DNA of 64,000 nucleotides, taken from NCBI GenBank assembly GCA_035555435.1, contig DATMGN010000008.1, positions 43,004 to 107,003 of the forward strand, in the 5' to 3' direction. The stretch comes from 73-13 sp035555435. Its GTDB lineage: Bacteria; Actinomycetota; Actinomycetes; Actinomycetales; Microbacteriaceae. Each line of letters opens with the position of its first letter. Within the stretch, counting starts at the first letter, position 1. Of this stretch, positions 1 to 8,807 are shown piece by piece. Below the pieces are notes generated by a model. That model was not told where the DNA came from. It saw nothing but the letters and a program-made list of their open reading frames with translations, and ran no database searches. A program made the translations under genes and the position numbers.

Positions 1-499
1 AGTACGCGTGCGCGAGCTGCTCGGGGGTGAGGACGCCGAGCACGTAGGACTGGTCCTTGGGGCCCGCGGCGGCGCGATGCAGCTCGAGACCGTCGGCGCC
101 CTCGACGACGTCCGCGTAGTGCCCCGTCGCGAGCAGGTCGAAGCCGAGCGCGATGGCCCGGTCGAGCAGCGCGGCGAACTTGATCTCCTCGTTGCAGCGC
201 AGGCAGGGGTTCGGCGTGCGACCGGCCGCGTACTCCTCGACGAAGTCGCGCACGACCGTCTCGGCGAAGCGTTCGGAGAAGTCCCAGACGTAGAACGGGA
301 TGCCGAGCCGGTCGGCGACGCGGCGCGCGTCCATCGCGTCCTCGACGGTGCAGCACCCGCGCGAGCCCTCGCGCAGGGTCGCGCGATGCCGGCTGAGCGC
401 GAGGTGCACGCCGACGACCTCGTGCCCCGCGTCGACGGCGCGCGCGGCGGCGACGGAGGAGTCGACTCCGCCGCTCATCGCCACGAGCACCTTCACCAT
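1..499 (-). CDS. mnmA: tRNA 2-thiouridylase MnmA (TrmU), C-terminus beyond the window
   Basis: Cytoplasmic enzyme that adds sulfur to U34 of Glu, Gln and Lys tRNAs, using ATP and a persulfide from a cysteine desulfurase. The reverse-strand translation begins MVKVLVAMSGGVDSS, the PP-loop ATP pyrophosphatase signature. Around residues 95-110 it carries TPNPCLRCNEEIKF, where the catalytic cysteine of the family lies, followed by ATGHYA. The ATG at 499 sits directly before the PP-loop as in the family, which decides the start. About 166 residues are visible, less than half the usual length, and the reading frame is open at the left edge. It lies 30 bp downstream of ramB on the same strand. Family assignment is firm. 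Confidence 0.93.
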   Translation of the reverse strand, partial: MVKVLVAMSGGVDSSVAAARAVDAGHEVVGVHLALSRHRATLREGSRGCCTVEDAMDARRVADRLGIPFYVWDFSERFAETVVRDFVEEYAAGRTPNPCLRCNEEIKFAALLDRAIALGFDLLATGHYADVVEGADGLELHRAAAGPKDQSYVLGVLTPEQLAHAY

Positions 500-529
500 G
501 TCATTCTCCCCCAGCCTCGCGAGCGACGG

Positions 530-1969
530 TCAGTCGGTGGCGCGGGCGCCGTGCCGGTCGAGGAACTCGTAGAGCTCGCGGTCGTCGACGCCGGGGAAGG
601 TCCCCTGCGGCAGCGGGTTGAGGATCTGCGCGTGCAGGCGGGCAGAACTCCATGCCCGCCCCTCCCAGCGCGACGCGAGCGATTCGGACGGCAGCTTGCA
701 GCACGATTCGTCGGGGCAGGTCGAGACCCGGCGATTGGTGGTGTCGCGCCCGCGGAACCATTTGGAGTGCAGGTGGGGGACGCCGATGGTGATGGAGAAC
801 TCGTCGGAGTCGGTCGTCCCGGTCTGCGCGGCCTCGAAGAAGGTGCCTTCTGGGGTGTCGGTGTACTGGTAGAACTCGGTCGTGCGGTTGACCCGCACGG
901 AGGCGGTACGCGCCGCCCAGTTGCGGCACACGAACTGCCCTTCGGTCGAGCCGGTGACGTCGACGGGCAGCCGCAGCCCGTCGTTCTCGTACGCCTTCTG
1001 GACGGAGCCGTCGCCGGCGACCCGGAGGAAGTGCAGCTCGAGCCCGAGCTCGACGGTCGCGAGGTTGGTGAATCGCAGCGCCGCCGCCTCGTGGGTCACT
1101 CCGAAGGCGTCGCGGAAGTCCTCGACGGCGATGTTGCGATCGGCTTTGGCGGCGCGGAGGAAGTCGACGGCCTGCCGGCGTGGCATGAGGGCCGCGGCGG
1201 CGAAGTAGTTGATCTCGAGTCGCTGCTGGAGGAAGTCGGCGTAGCTCGCGGGCGCCTCGTGTCCGAGCAGCCGGTGCGCGAGGGCCTGGAGGGTGAGGGC
1301 GCGCAGGCCGTGACCGCCGGGGATGGAGGCGGGCGGGAGGTAGATCCGGCCGTTCTCGTAGTCGGTGACGGACCTGGCGTTGTGCGGGAGGTCGCCGACG
1401 TGCACGAGCTCGAAGCCGACCGATTGCGCCATCCGCGCGACGCCGCGGTGGGTGAGGGCGCCGGAGACGTGTCCGGATTCGTCGACGAGGCGCTGGGCGA
1501 GGTCGTCGATCTCGGGGATCGCGTTGTTGCGCTCGCGCATCCTGAGTCGCAACTCGGTGTTGGCGCGCCGCGCTTCCTCGGGCGTGGCGATCGCCTGGCG
1601 CGCGCGTCGCGAGACTTCGCGGTGGAGGCCGACGAGGGAGCGCAGCACGTCGTCGCTCATGCCTTTGCCGGCGCGGATGGCGGGCAGGCCGAGCTGGGCG
1701 TAGAGGGGTCCGCGCTGGGCGCGGTCGAGCTCGATCTCGAGGGCGGCGCGCTCGGTGGGGGGCCGTTCGTCGAGCAGTTGCTGGACGGGGATGCCGAAGG
1801 CGTCGGCGAGCGACGACAGCAGGCTGAGCCGCGGCTCACGTCGACCGTTTTCGATGAGGGAGAGCTGGCTGGGCGCGGTGCCGACTCGTTCGCCGACCTC
1901 GTCGAGCGTCATGCCGGCCTCCGAGCGGAAGTGTCGGATGCGCTGGCCGAGCGTGGCAAGATCTTGCAT
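530..1969 (-). CDS. ramB: RamB-type XRE-family regulator of acetate/carbon metabolism
   Basis: A 479-residue transcription factor. An XRE helix-turn-helix occupies roughly residues 5-65 (LGQRIRHFRSEAGMTLDEVG, then GTAPSQLSLIENGRREPRLS). A long middle region follows with the HRLLGHEAP segment of the IrrE-like/DUF955 fold, and a cysteine-containing C-terminal region typical of the short-chain acyl-CoA regulator group. In Corynebacterium, RamB controls acetate and glyoxylate genes; extending that role here is inference. The ATG at 1969 is chosen because it puts the HTH at the normal distance from the N-terminus, whereas an upstream in-frame start at 2053 would run through the operator region. 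It is divergent from pckG, which it probably controls. Confidence 0.85.
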   Translation of the reverse strand: MQDLATLGQRIRHFRSEAGMTLDEVGERVGTAPSQLSLIENGRREPRLSLLSSLADAFGIPVQQLLDERPPTERAALEIELDRAQRGPLYAQLGLPAIRAGKGMSDDVLRSLVGLHREVSRRARQAIATPEEARRANTELRLRMRERNNAIPEIDDLAQRLVDESGHVSGALTHRGVARMAQSVGFELVHVGDLPHNARSVTDYENGRIYLPPASIPGGHGLRALTLQALAHRLLGHEAPASYADFLQQRLEINYFAAAALMPRRQAVDFLRAAKADRNIAVEDFRDAFGVTHEAAALRFTNLATVELGLELHFLRVAGDGSVQKAYENDGLRLPVDVTGSTEGQFVCRNWAARTASVRVNRTTEFYQYTDTPEGTFFEAAQTGTTDSDEFSITIGVPHLHSKWFRGRDTTNRRVSTCPDESCCKLPSESLASRWEGRAWSSARLHAQILNPLPQGTFPGVDDRELYEFLDRHGARATD

Positions 1970-1984
1970 GGCTTCACAGTATCG

Positions 1985-2002
1985 AAAGAATCGGCATTCT
2001 TT
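1985..2002. promoter_or_regulatory. Palindrome 1 in the ramB-pckG intergenic region, candidate operator
   Basis: A perfect inverted repeat with 7-bp arms AAAGAAT and ATTCTTT around a 4-bp spacer, just upstream of the ramB start. The right arm runs into CTTTGCGTAA, which resembles the RamB box of corynebacteria (AAACTTTGCAAA-like). Autoregulation of ramB from here is inferred. Confidence 0.45.
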
Positions 2003-2029
2003 GCGTAACATTTCGGATACTGGGGAAGA

Positions 2030-2049
2030 TTCAAGTCTGCATACTTGAA
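2030..2049. promoter_or_regulatory. Palindrome 2 upstream of pckG, candidate RamB operator
   Basis: A perfect inverted repeat with 7-bp arms TTCAAGT and ACTTGAA and a 6-bp centre CTGCAT, ending 30 bp before the pckG start. The internal string CAAGTCTGCATA matches 9 of 12 positions of the recalled RamB box AAAGTTTGCAAA. A regulator bound here could act on both divergent genes. Confidence 0.5.
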
Positions 2050-2078
2050 GCACACCACTATTTTCCGGAGTTGCAGCG

Positions 2079-3935
<1,857 letters not shown>

Positions 3936-3949
3936 CGCACCAGCAGCAT

Positions 3950-3987
3950 CGAGCAGGGGGCCGGCCGCCAGGTCGGCCCCCTGCTCG
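3950..3987 (+). terminator. Hairpin terminator after pckG
   Basis: Perfect 13-bp arms (3950-3962 and 3975-3987, core GAGCAGGGGGCC) close a 12-nt loop 15 bp after the pckG stop. No run of T follows, as is common in GC-rich actinobacteria. Confidence 0.75.
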
Positions 3988-4077
3988 TGTCAGCACGCCG
4001 GGCTACAATCGCGACGGCTCCGCACCGCTCGAGCGGGAGCCTGGACCGTAGGCGCCGCGCGCCGGATGGAGGACGCG

Positions 4078-6105
4078 TTGACGCACCGATCGGGCCTCCG
4101 GACGTCGATCGTCGGACTGGCGCTCGGCGCGCTCCTCGCCGTCGCGGGCACCGCGACCGTCGCCTCGGCGGCCGAGCCGGTCGCGATCGGGACGGGCGCC
4201 GTCGTCGACGAGACGGGGCTCCTCGACGTCTCGCGTGCGCAGAACGCGATCGCGGAGCTGCGTGAGGACACCGGCATCCAGCTCCTCGTCGCGTTCGTCG
4301 ACGACTTCGGCGGCGCCGAGCCGCAGGACTGGGCGAACGACACCGCGCGGCTGAGCGGCGCGACCGGTGACGACGACGTCGTGCTCGCCGTCGCCGTCGA
4401 CATCAGCTCCTACTGGGTCTCGGTCGCCGAGGACTTCCGCTTCTCGGACGCTCAGCTCGCCGAGATCGAGGAGGGCTCGCTGCTGCCGGCACTGCGCTCC
4501 GGCGATTTCACGGGCGCGGTCGTCGCGTACGCGCAGGCGCTCGGCGCCGCCGCGGCCCCGAGCTCGCCGCAGGCGCCTGGCGAGGTCGCACCCGCTGCGG
4601 CGGGCGGCATCGGCTGGGTCGTGTGGCTCGTCCTCGGTCTCATCGCGGTCGGCCTCGTCGTGTGGTTCATCGTGCGCGGCCGACGCCGACGGACGGCGGC
4701 GCGCGCGGCGGTGGAGAGCCAGGAGCAGCTCGAGCAGCGCGCCGGCCGCATGCTCGTGCAACTCGATGATGCGGTGCGCAGCGGCGAGCAGGAGCTCGGC
4801 TTCGCGCAGGCGCAGTTCGGCGACGGGGCGGCCGCCGAGTACCAGCAGACGCTCGAGGCGGCGAAGTCGGGCCTGCGCGAGGCGTTCTCGATCCAGCAGC
4901 AGCTCGACGACGCCTACCCCGAGCCGCCCGAGGAGGCGCGCGCGATGGTGCTGCGCGTCATCGACCTCGCCGAGGCGGCCGGCGAGCGCCTGCAGTCGCA
5001 GGCGAGCGCCTTCGACGATCTTCGCGAGCTCGAGCAGCGGCTGCCGTCGGCACTGCCGGACCTCGATACGGCGCATGCCGCTGCGTCCGCGCGCCTGCCG
5101 ATGGCCCGATCGGCGCTCGCCGCGCTCGACGCGCGCTACGCGCCCGCGGCGCTCGCCCCCGTGGCGAGCAACGTCGAGCAGGCCTCGGGGCTGCTCGACT
5201 TCGTCCGGGAGCGGCGCACGGCCGCCCAGGCCGCGGTCGCGAGTGGCGCGACCGGCGAGGCGGCGCTCGCGGTGCGGGACGCGCAGGCGAGCCTCGTCCA
5301 GGTGGGCACGCTGCTCGACGCCGTCGACGCGACGACGAGCGCGCTCGATGCGGCCTCCGCGAGCCTCGAGCGAGCGCTCGCCGAGCTGCGGCAGGACATC
5401 GACGCGGCGGAGCGCCTCGACCCGGACCCGGCGATCGAGGGCCGGCTGCCCGAGGCGATCGTCGCCGCCCAGGCCGCGCTCGCCGCTGCCGACCCCCGCT
5501 CCCCCGTCGACTCGATCGCGCGGATCCAGCAGGCCAACGACGCACTCGACCAGGTCTTCGCGGCCGTCCAGGGCGAGCAGGTCGCGTTCGACCGCGCGCG
5601 GGCGCAGGTCGACGCGACGCTCGCCGCGGCGCGGGCGGCGGTGACGAACGCGATGCAGTTCGTCTCGACGCGGCGCGGCGGGATCGGGAGCGCGGCGCGC
5701 ACCCGCGTCGACCAGGCCGACGCCTCGCTGCAGCAGGCGATGGCGCTCGCGCCGAGCGATCCGGTCGGCGCGATCCGCGCCGCCCAGCGCGCGCAGCAGC
5801 TCGCCGACGACGCCTACCGCTCGGCGCAGCACGACGTCGACGACTTCCGCAGCGGCTGGCCCTCGGGCGGCGGGGGCGGGATCGGCGGCGGCATCGACTT
5901 CGGCAGCGTCCTCGGCGGGGTGCTCGGCGGCATGATCGGCAGCGGGATGCGCGGCGGCGGGGGCGGGGGCTGGTCCTCCGGCGGCGGCATCTTCGGCGGC
6001 GGGCGCTCCTCCGGCTCGCGCGGCGGGGGCGGCGGATGGTCCTCCGGCGGGCGCCGCAGCGGCGGATCGTCTGGCGGACGTCGAGGCGGCGGCGGTAGAT
6101 TCTGA
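4078..6105 (+). CDS. TPM-domain membrane protein with glycine-rich C-terminus
   Basis: About 675 residues. A signal peptide (GLRTSIVGLALGALLAVAGT, ending near VASAAEP) leads to a TPM domain at roughly residues 35-145. A membrane helix (WVVWLVLGLIAVGLVVWFIV) lies near 163-185, followed by a long Ala/Glu/Gln-rich helical region and a tail of about 80 residues made almost only of Gly, Ser and Arg. TPM domains occur in membrane-associated proteins of photosystem repair and in many bacterial proteins of unknown role. The TTG at 4078 is preferred over the ATG at 4066 because GGAGG lies 5 nt before it; the ATG has no ribosome site. The PspA-like gene follows after 48 bp, which suggests a joint envelope-maintenance role (inference). 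Confidence 0.8.
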   Translation: MTHRSGLRTSIVGLALGALLAVAGTATVASAAEPVAIGTGAVVDETGLLDVSRAQNAIAELREDTGIQLLVAFVDDFGGAEPQDWANDTARLSGATGDDDVVLAVAVDISSYWVSVAEDFRFSDAQLAEIEEGSLLPALRSGDFTGAVVAYAQALGAAAAPSSPQAPGEVAPAAAGGIGWVVWLVLGLIAVGLVVWFIVRGRRRRTAARAAVESQEQLEQRAGRMLVQLDDAVRSGEQELGFAQAQFGDGAAAEYQQTLEAAKSGLREAFSIQQQLDDAYPEPPEEARAMVLRVIDLAEAAGERLQSQASAFDDLRELEQRLPSALPDLDTAHAAASARLPMARSALAALDARYAPAALAPVASNVEQASGLLDFVRERRTAAQAAVASGATGEAALAVRDAQASLVQVGTLLDAVDATTSALDAASASLERALAELRQDIDAAERLDPDPAIEGRLPEAIVAAQAALAAADPRSPVDSIARIQQANDALDQVFAAVQGEQVAFDRARAQVDATLAAARAAVTNAMQFVSTRRGGIGSAARTRVDQADASLQQAMALAPSDPVGAIRAAQRAQQLADDAYRSAQHDVDDFRSGWPSGGGGGIGGGIDFGSVLGGVLGGMIGSGMRGGGGGGWSSGGGIFGGGRSSGSRGGGGGWSSGGRRSGGSSGGRRGGGGRF

Positions 6106-6153
6106 CCGTCGCTCCAAACCGGATCGGAACCTCAGCGGAAAGGCACGGCAACC

Positions 6154-6888
6154 ATGGCCAAGCAGTCGATCTTCGGACGCATCGGGCAGCTCCTCAAGGC
6201 GAATGTCAACGCCCTCATCGACGCGGCTGAGGACCCGCAGATCATGCTCGACCAGCTCGTGCGCGACTACGACAGTGCGCTCGCCGACGCCGAGTCGGCC
6301 ATCGCGACGACGATCGGCAACCTCCGGCTCATGGAGCAGGACCACGCGGAGGACCTCGAGGCGGCGGCCGACTGGGGCCGCAAGGCGCTCGCGGCGAGCA
6401 CCCGCGCCGACCAGTTCCGCGCGCAGGGCGACCAGGCGAGCGCCGACAAGTTCGACAACCTCGCGAAGGTCGCGCTCGGCAAGCAGATCGCCGAGGAGAA
6501 CGAGGCGAAGGCCGTCGAGCCGACGATCGCCTCGCAGACCGAGGTCGTCGACAAGCTCAAGGCGGGCCTCGAGGGCCTGCGCGGCAAGCGTCAGGAGCTC
6601 GTGGCCAAGCGCGACGAGCTCGTCGCGCGCGCGAAGGCGGCGGCCGCGCAGGCGCAGGTCGCCGACGCGATCAAGTCGATCGACGTCATGGACCCCACGA
6701 GCGACCTCGGGCGCTTCGAGGAGAAGATCCGCCGCGAGGAGGCCCGCGTGCTCGGGCAGCAGGAGATCGCGGCGTCGACCCTCGACGCGCAGTTCGAGGC
6801 GCTCGAGGACAACGATCGGGCGATCGAGATCGAGGCGCGGCTCGCCGAGCTCAAGGTGGCCCAGCAGAAGGCCATCGGCGCTGATTGA
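6154..6888 (+). CDS. PspA/IM30-family membrane-stress protein
   Basis: A 244-residue, almost wholly helical protein beginning MAKQSIFGRIGQLLKANVNA, the N-terminal amphipathic helix of the PspA/IM30 (ESCRT-III-like) family. The segment ALIDAAEDPQIMLDQLVRDY is the family's hallmark. Members line damaged or stressed cytoplasmic membrane as oligomers. It lies 48 bp after the TPM-domain gene, with GGAAAGG about 10 nt before its ATG, so the two are probably co-transcribed. No PspF or PspC homologue is visible next to it. Family is clear; the trigger is unknown. Confidence 0.9.
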   Translation: MAKQSIFGRIGQLLKANVNALIDAAEDPQIMLDQLVRDYDSALADAESAIATTIGNLRLMEQDHAEDLEAAADWGRKALAASTRADQFRAQGDQASADKFDNLAKVALGKQIAEENEAKAVEPTIASQTEVVDKLKAGLEGLRGKRQELVAKRDELVARAKAAAAQAQVADAIKSIDVMDPTSDLGRFEEKIRREEARVLGQQEIAASTLDAQFEALEDNDRAIEIEARLAELKVAQQKAIGAD

Positions 6889-6895
6889 GTCGACG

Positions 6896-6968
6896 CCCTT
6901 CGGCTCGCTGCGCTCGCTCGGGGACCCGTTGCGGCTCCCTGAGCGAGCCCGAAGGGCGAGTCGAAGGG
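6896..6968. repeat. Paired palindromic intergenic repeat (REP-like), copy 1
   Basis: Two facing units fill the gap after the PspA-like gene: 6896-6924 (CCCTTCGGCTCGCTGCG...) and its imperfect reverse complement at 6936-6968 (...GCGAGTCGAAGGG). A related single unit lies at 25089-25122. The layout resembles paired REP/BIME elements and could fold as a long hairpin acting as a terminator. Confidence 0.65.
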
Positions 6969-7354
6969 TGGCGCTGCGCCTCGCGCTGAGCCCCGCGTTC
7001 ACGATCCCCGGCTACTGGATCGCGACCGGCGCGGGGCTCGCCTGGGGTGCGGTGCTCGGCCGCGCCCGGCTGCATCGCCGCGGCGGCATGCTCGTCGCCG
7101 ACGCGCTGCCGGCGTGGGCCTTCGGCCGCGGCGGCACGACGATCGGCGGCGTCTTCCTCACCTCGCGCACGGTCGACGCACGCGTCATCCGGCATGAGCG
7201 GGTGCATCGGGCGCAGTGGCGGCGGTTCGGACTCGCATTCATCCCGCTCTATCTGGCGGCCGGGCGGGACCCGCTGCGCAACCGCTTCGAGATCGAGGCG
7301 GGGCTCGCCGACGGCGGCTACGTCCCGCGGGAGCCCGCCGCGCCTACTTCTTGA
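6968..7354 (+). CDS. Small HEXXH-motif protein, function unknown
   Basis: A 128-residue protein starting VALRLALSPAFTIPGYW. Its only recognisable motif is HERVH near residues 79-83, followed about 24 residues later by FEIEA. This is the layout of a zinc metallopeptidase site (HEXXH plus a distal Glu), though no other protease feature is visible and there is no signal peptide. A short hydrophobic stretch (ATGAGLAWGAVLG) lies near the N-terminus. The GTG at 6968 is the most plausible start because upstream sequence is the REP-like repeat; the ribosome site is weak. Its stop overlaps the convergent GNAT gene by 11 bp. Enzymatic activity is a guess. Confidence 0.65.
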   Translation: MALRLALSPAFTIPGYWIATGAGLAWGAVLGRARLHRRGGMLVADALPAWAFGRGGTTIGGVFLTSRTVDARVIRHERVHRAQWRRFGLAFIPLYLAAGRDPLRNRFEIEAGLADGGYVPREPAAPTS

Positions 7355-7931
7355 GGGAGCGCTGCAGGAAGATCGTGCCGAGCCAGCGGTCGAACTTGTA
7401 GCCGACGCGGCCCATGCGCCCGATCTCCTTGAACCCGAGCTTCTCGTGCAGCGCGATCGAGCCCTCGGCCCCGTGGTCGGCGACGACCGCCACGATCTCG
7501 CGGAAGCCGGCGGCCTGGGCGCGCTCGATGAGCTCCGTCAGGAGCGCCCGGCCGATGCCCTTCCCGGTCGCGGCCGGGCCAAGGTAGATGGCGTCCTCGA
7601 CGGTGAAGCGATAGGCGGAGCGGTCGCGGTAGGCGGACAGGTACGCGAAGCCGAGGATCTCGCCCCCGGGGCTCTCGGCGACGATCCACGGCCAGCCGTG
7701 CTTCTGCGCCTTCGTGAACTTCGCGCGGTACTGCGCGTGGGTCAGCAGCTCCTCGTCGAACGTCACGGTCGAGTTCTCGACGTAGTAGTTGTAGATCGCC
7801 CGGCAGTGCGGCATGTCGGCGAGCTCGGCGTCGCGGATCGTGAAGCCGGTCGCCGGCACGGGGTCAGGACGGCGCATCTTCGCCGCGCGGAGGGCCCGCT
7901 TCGGGTCGTACTCCTCGTCCACCAGCACCAT
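7344..7931 (-). CDS. GNAT acetyltransferase, phosphinothricin acetyltransferase-like
   Basis: A 195-residue GNAT protein. After a leader of about 30 residues the fold starts at FTIRDAELADMPHCRAIYNY. The acetyl-CoA pyrophosphate loop is GPAATGKGIGRALLTELIER near residues 126-145, and the late Asn/Tyr region LHEKLGFKEIGRMGRVGYKF is typical of the Pat/Bar/MddA group, which acetylates free amino groups of phosphinothricin or methionine sulfoximine and sulfone. Real substrate unknown. It ends overlapping the convergent small HEXXH gene and lies just downstream of ung on the same strand, with 9 bp between them. Confidence 0.82.
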   Translation of the reverse strand: MVLVDEEYDPKRALRAAKMRRPDPVPATGFTIRDAELADMPHCRAIYNYYVENSTVTFDEELLTHAQYRAKFTKAQKHGWPWIVAESPGGEILGFAYLSAYRDRSAYRFTVEDAIYLGPAATGKGIGRALLTELIERAQAAGFREIVAVVADHGAEGSIALHEKLGFKEIGRMGRVGYKFDRWLGTIFLQRSLKK

Positions 7932-7940
7932 CTCCTCACC

Positions 7941-8621
7941 TTACGTCGCGGGCAGCCGCCAGTCGACGGGGGCGCCGCCCTGTGCGACGAGCAGCTCGTT
8001 GGCGCGGGAGAACGGCTTCGAGCCGAAGAACCCCGAGGACGCCGACAGCGGGGACGGGTGCGGGGAGCGGATGCTCGGGACGTCGCCGAGCATCGGCTGC
8101 AGCGTCGCCGCGTCGCGCCCCCACAGGATCGCGACGAGCGGGCCCCCACGGGCCGCGAGCGCGCGGATGGCTTGCTCGGTGACGGCTTCCCAGCCCTTGC
8201 CGCGGTGCGAGCCGGCATTGCCGGCCTGGACGGTGAGGACCCGGTTGAGCAGCATGACGCCGTGCTCGGCCCACGCGGTCAGGTCGCCGTGCGCCGCGGG
8301 TTCGATCCCGAGGTCGTCGCGCAGCTCCCGGTAGACGTTCTGCAGGGAGCGCGGCAGGGGGCGCACGGAGCGTTCGACGGCGAAGGACAGCCCGATGGGG
8401 TGGCCCGGGGTCGGGTAGGGGTCCTGCCCGACGATGAGCACTCGGACGCGGTCGAGCGGGTACTCGAACGCGCGCAGGATGTGCTCCCCGGCGGGCAGGG
8501 TGCGGCGCCCCGCCTCATGCTCGGCGCGCAGGAACTCCCCCATCGCCGCGACCTGTCCCGATACGGGCGCGAGCGCGGCTGCCCACCCCGGGTCGACGAG
8601 CTCGGACAGCGGCTTCGGCAC
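7941..8621 (-). CDS. ung: Uracil-DNA glycosylase
   Basis: A 226-residue family-1 UDG that removes uracil from DNA and starts base-excision repair. The water-activating motif GQDPYPTPGHPIGLSF lies at about residues 65-80, and the DNA-intercalating loop HPSPLSASSGFFGSKPFSRA near 188-207. The region LLNRVLTVQAGNAGSH contains the uracil-recognition Asn. Length and motif order are normal. The ATG at 8621 starts MPKPLSELVDPGW, the usual N-terminus. It is transcribed toward the acetyltransferase gene and is divergent from the MFS gene at 8808. Confidence 0.95.
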   Translation of the reverse strand: MPKPLSELVDPGWAAALAPVSGQVAAMGEFLRAEHEAGRRTLPAGEHILRAFEYPLDRVRVLIVGQDPYPTPGHPIGLSFAVERSVRPLPRSLQNVYRELRDDLGIEPAAHGDLTAWAEHGVMLLNRVLTVQAGNAGSHRGKGWEAVTEQAIRALAARGGPLVAILWGRDAATLQPMLGDVPSIRSPHPSPLSASSGFFGSKPFSRANELLVAQGGAPVDWRLPAT

Positions 8622-8639
8622 GCTGCGAGCCTAATGAAG

Positions 8640-8686
8640 TGGACGCGAATGGCTGCCCTGGCCGCGGAGGAAGGGCCATTTGCGCC
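8640..8686. repeat. Imperfect inverted repeat in the ung-MFS intergenic region
   Basis: TGGACGCGAATGGC (8640-8653) is mirrored by GCCATTTGCGCC (8675-8686) with two mismatches. The arms resemble the CATTTGCGTCCA units of the cluster at 49615-49747, so they may belong to one small repeat family. The rest of the 8622-8807 gap shows nothing else I can name. Confidence 0.4.
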
Positions 8687-8807
8687 TGCTCCAGCCGATC
8701 AGACCGGCGGCCGGGATGACGCTCGCGAGCTCCCGGTTCGACTCGCCGAATCGCGCCCAACTCAGGATCTCGCGTCCGGTCCCCGCCAGGCCGATACGCT
8801 ACCCGCC

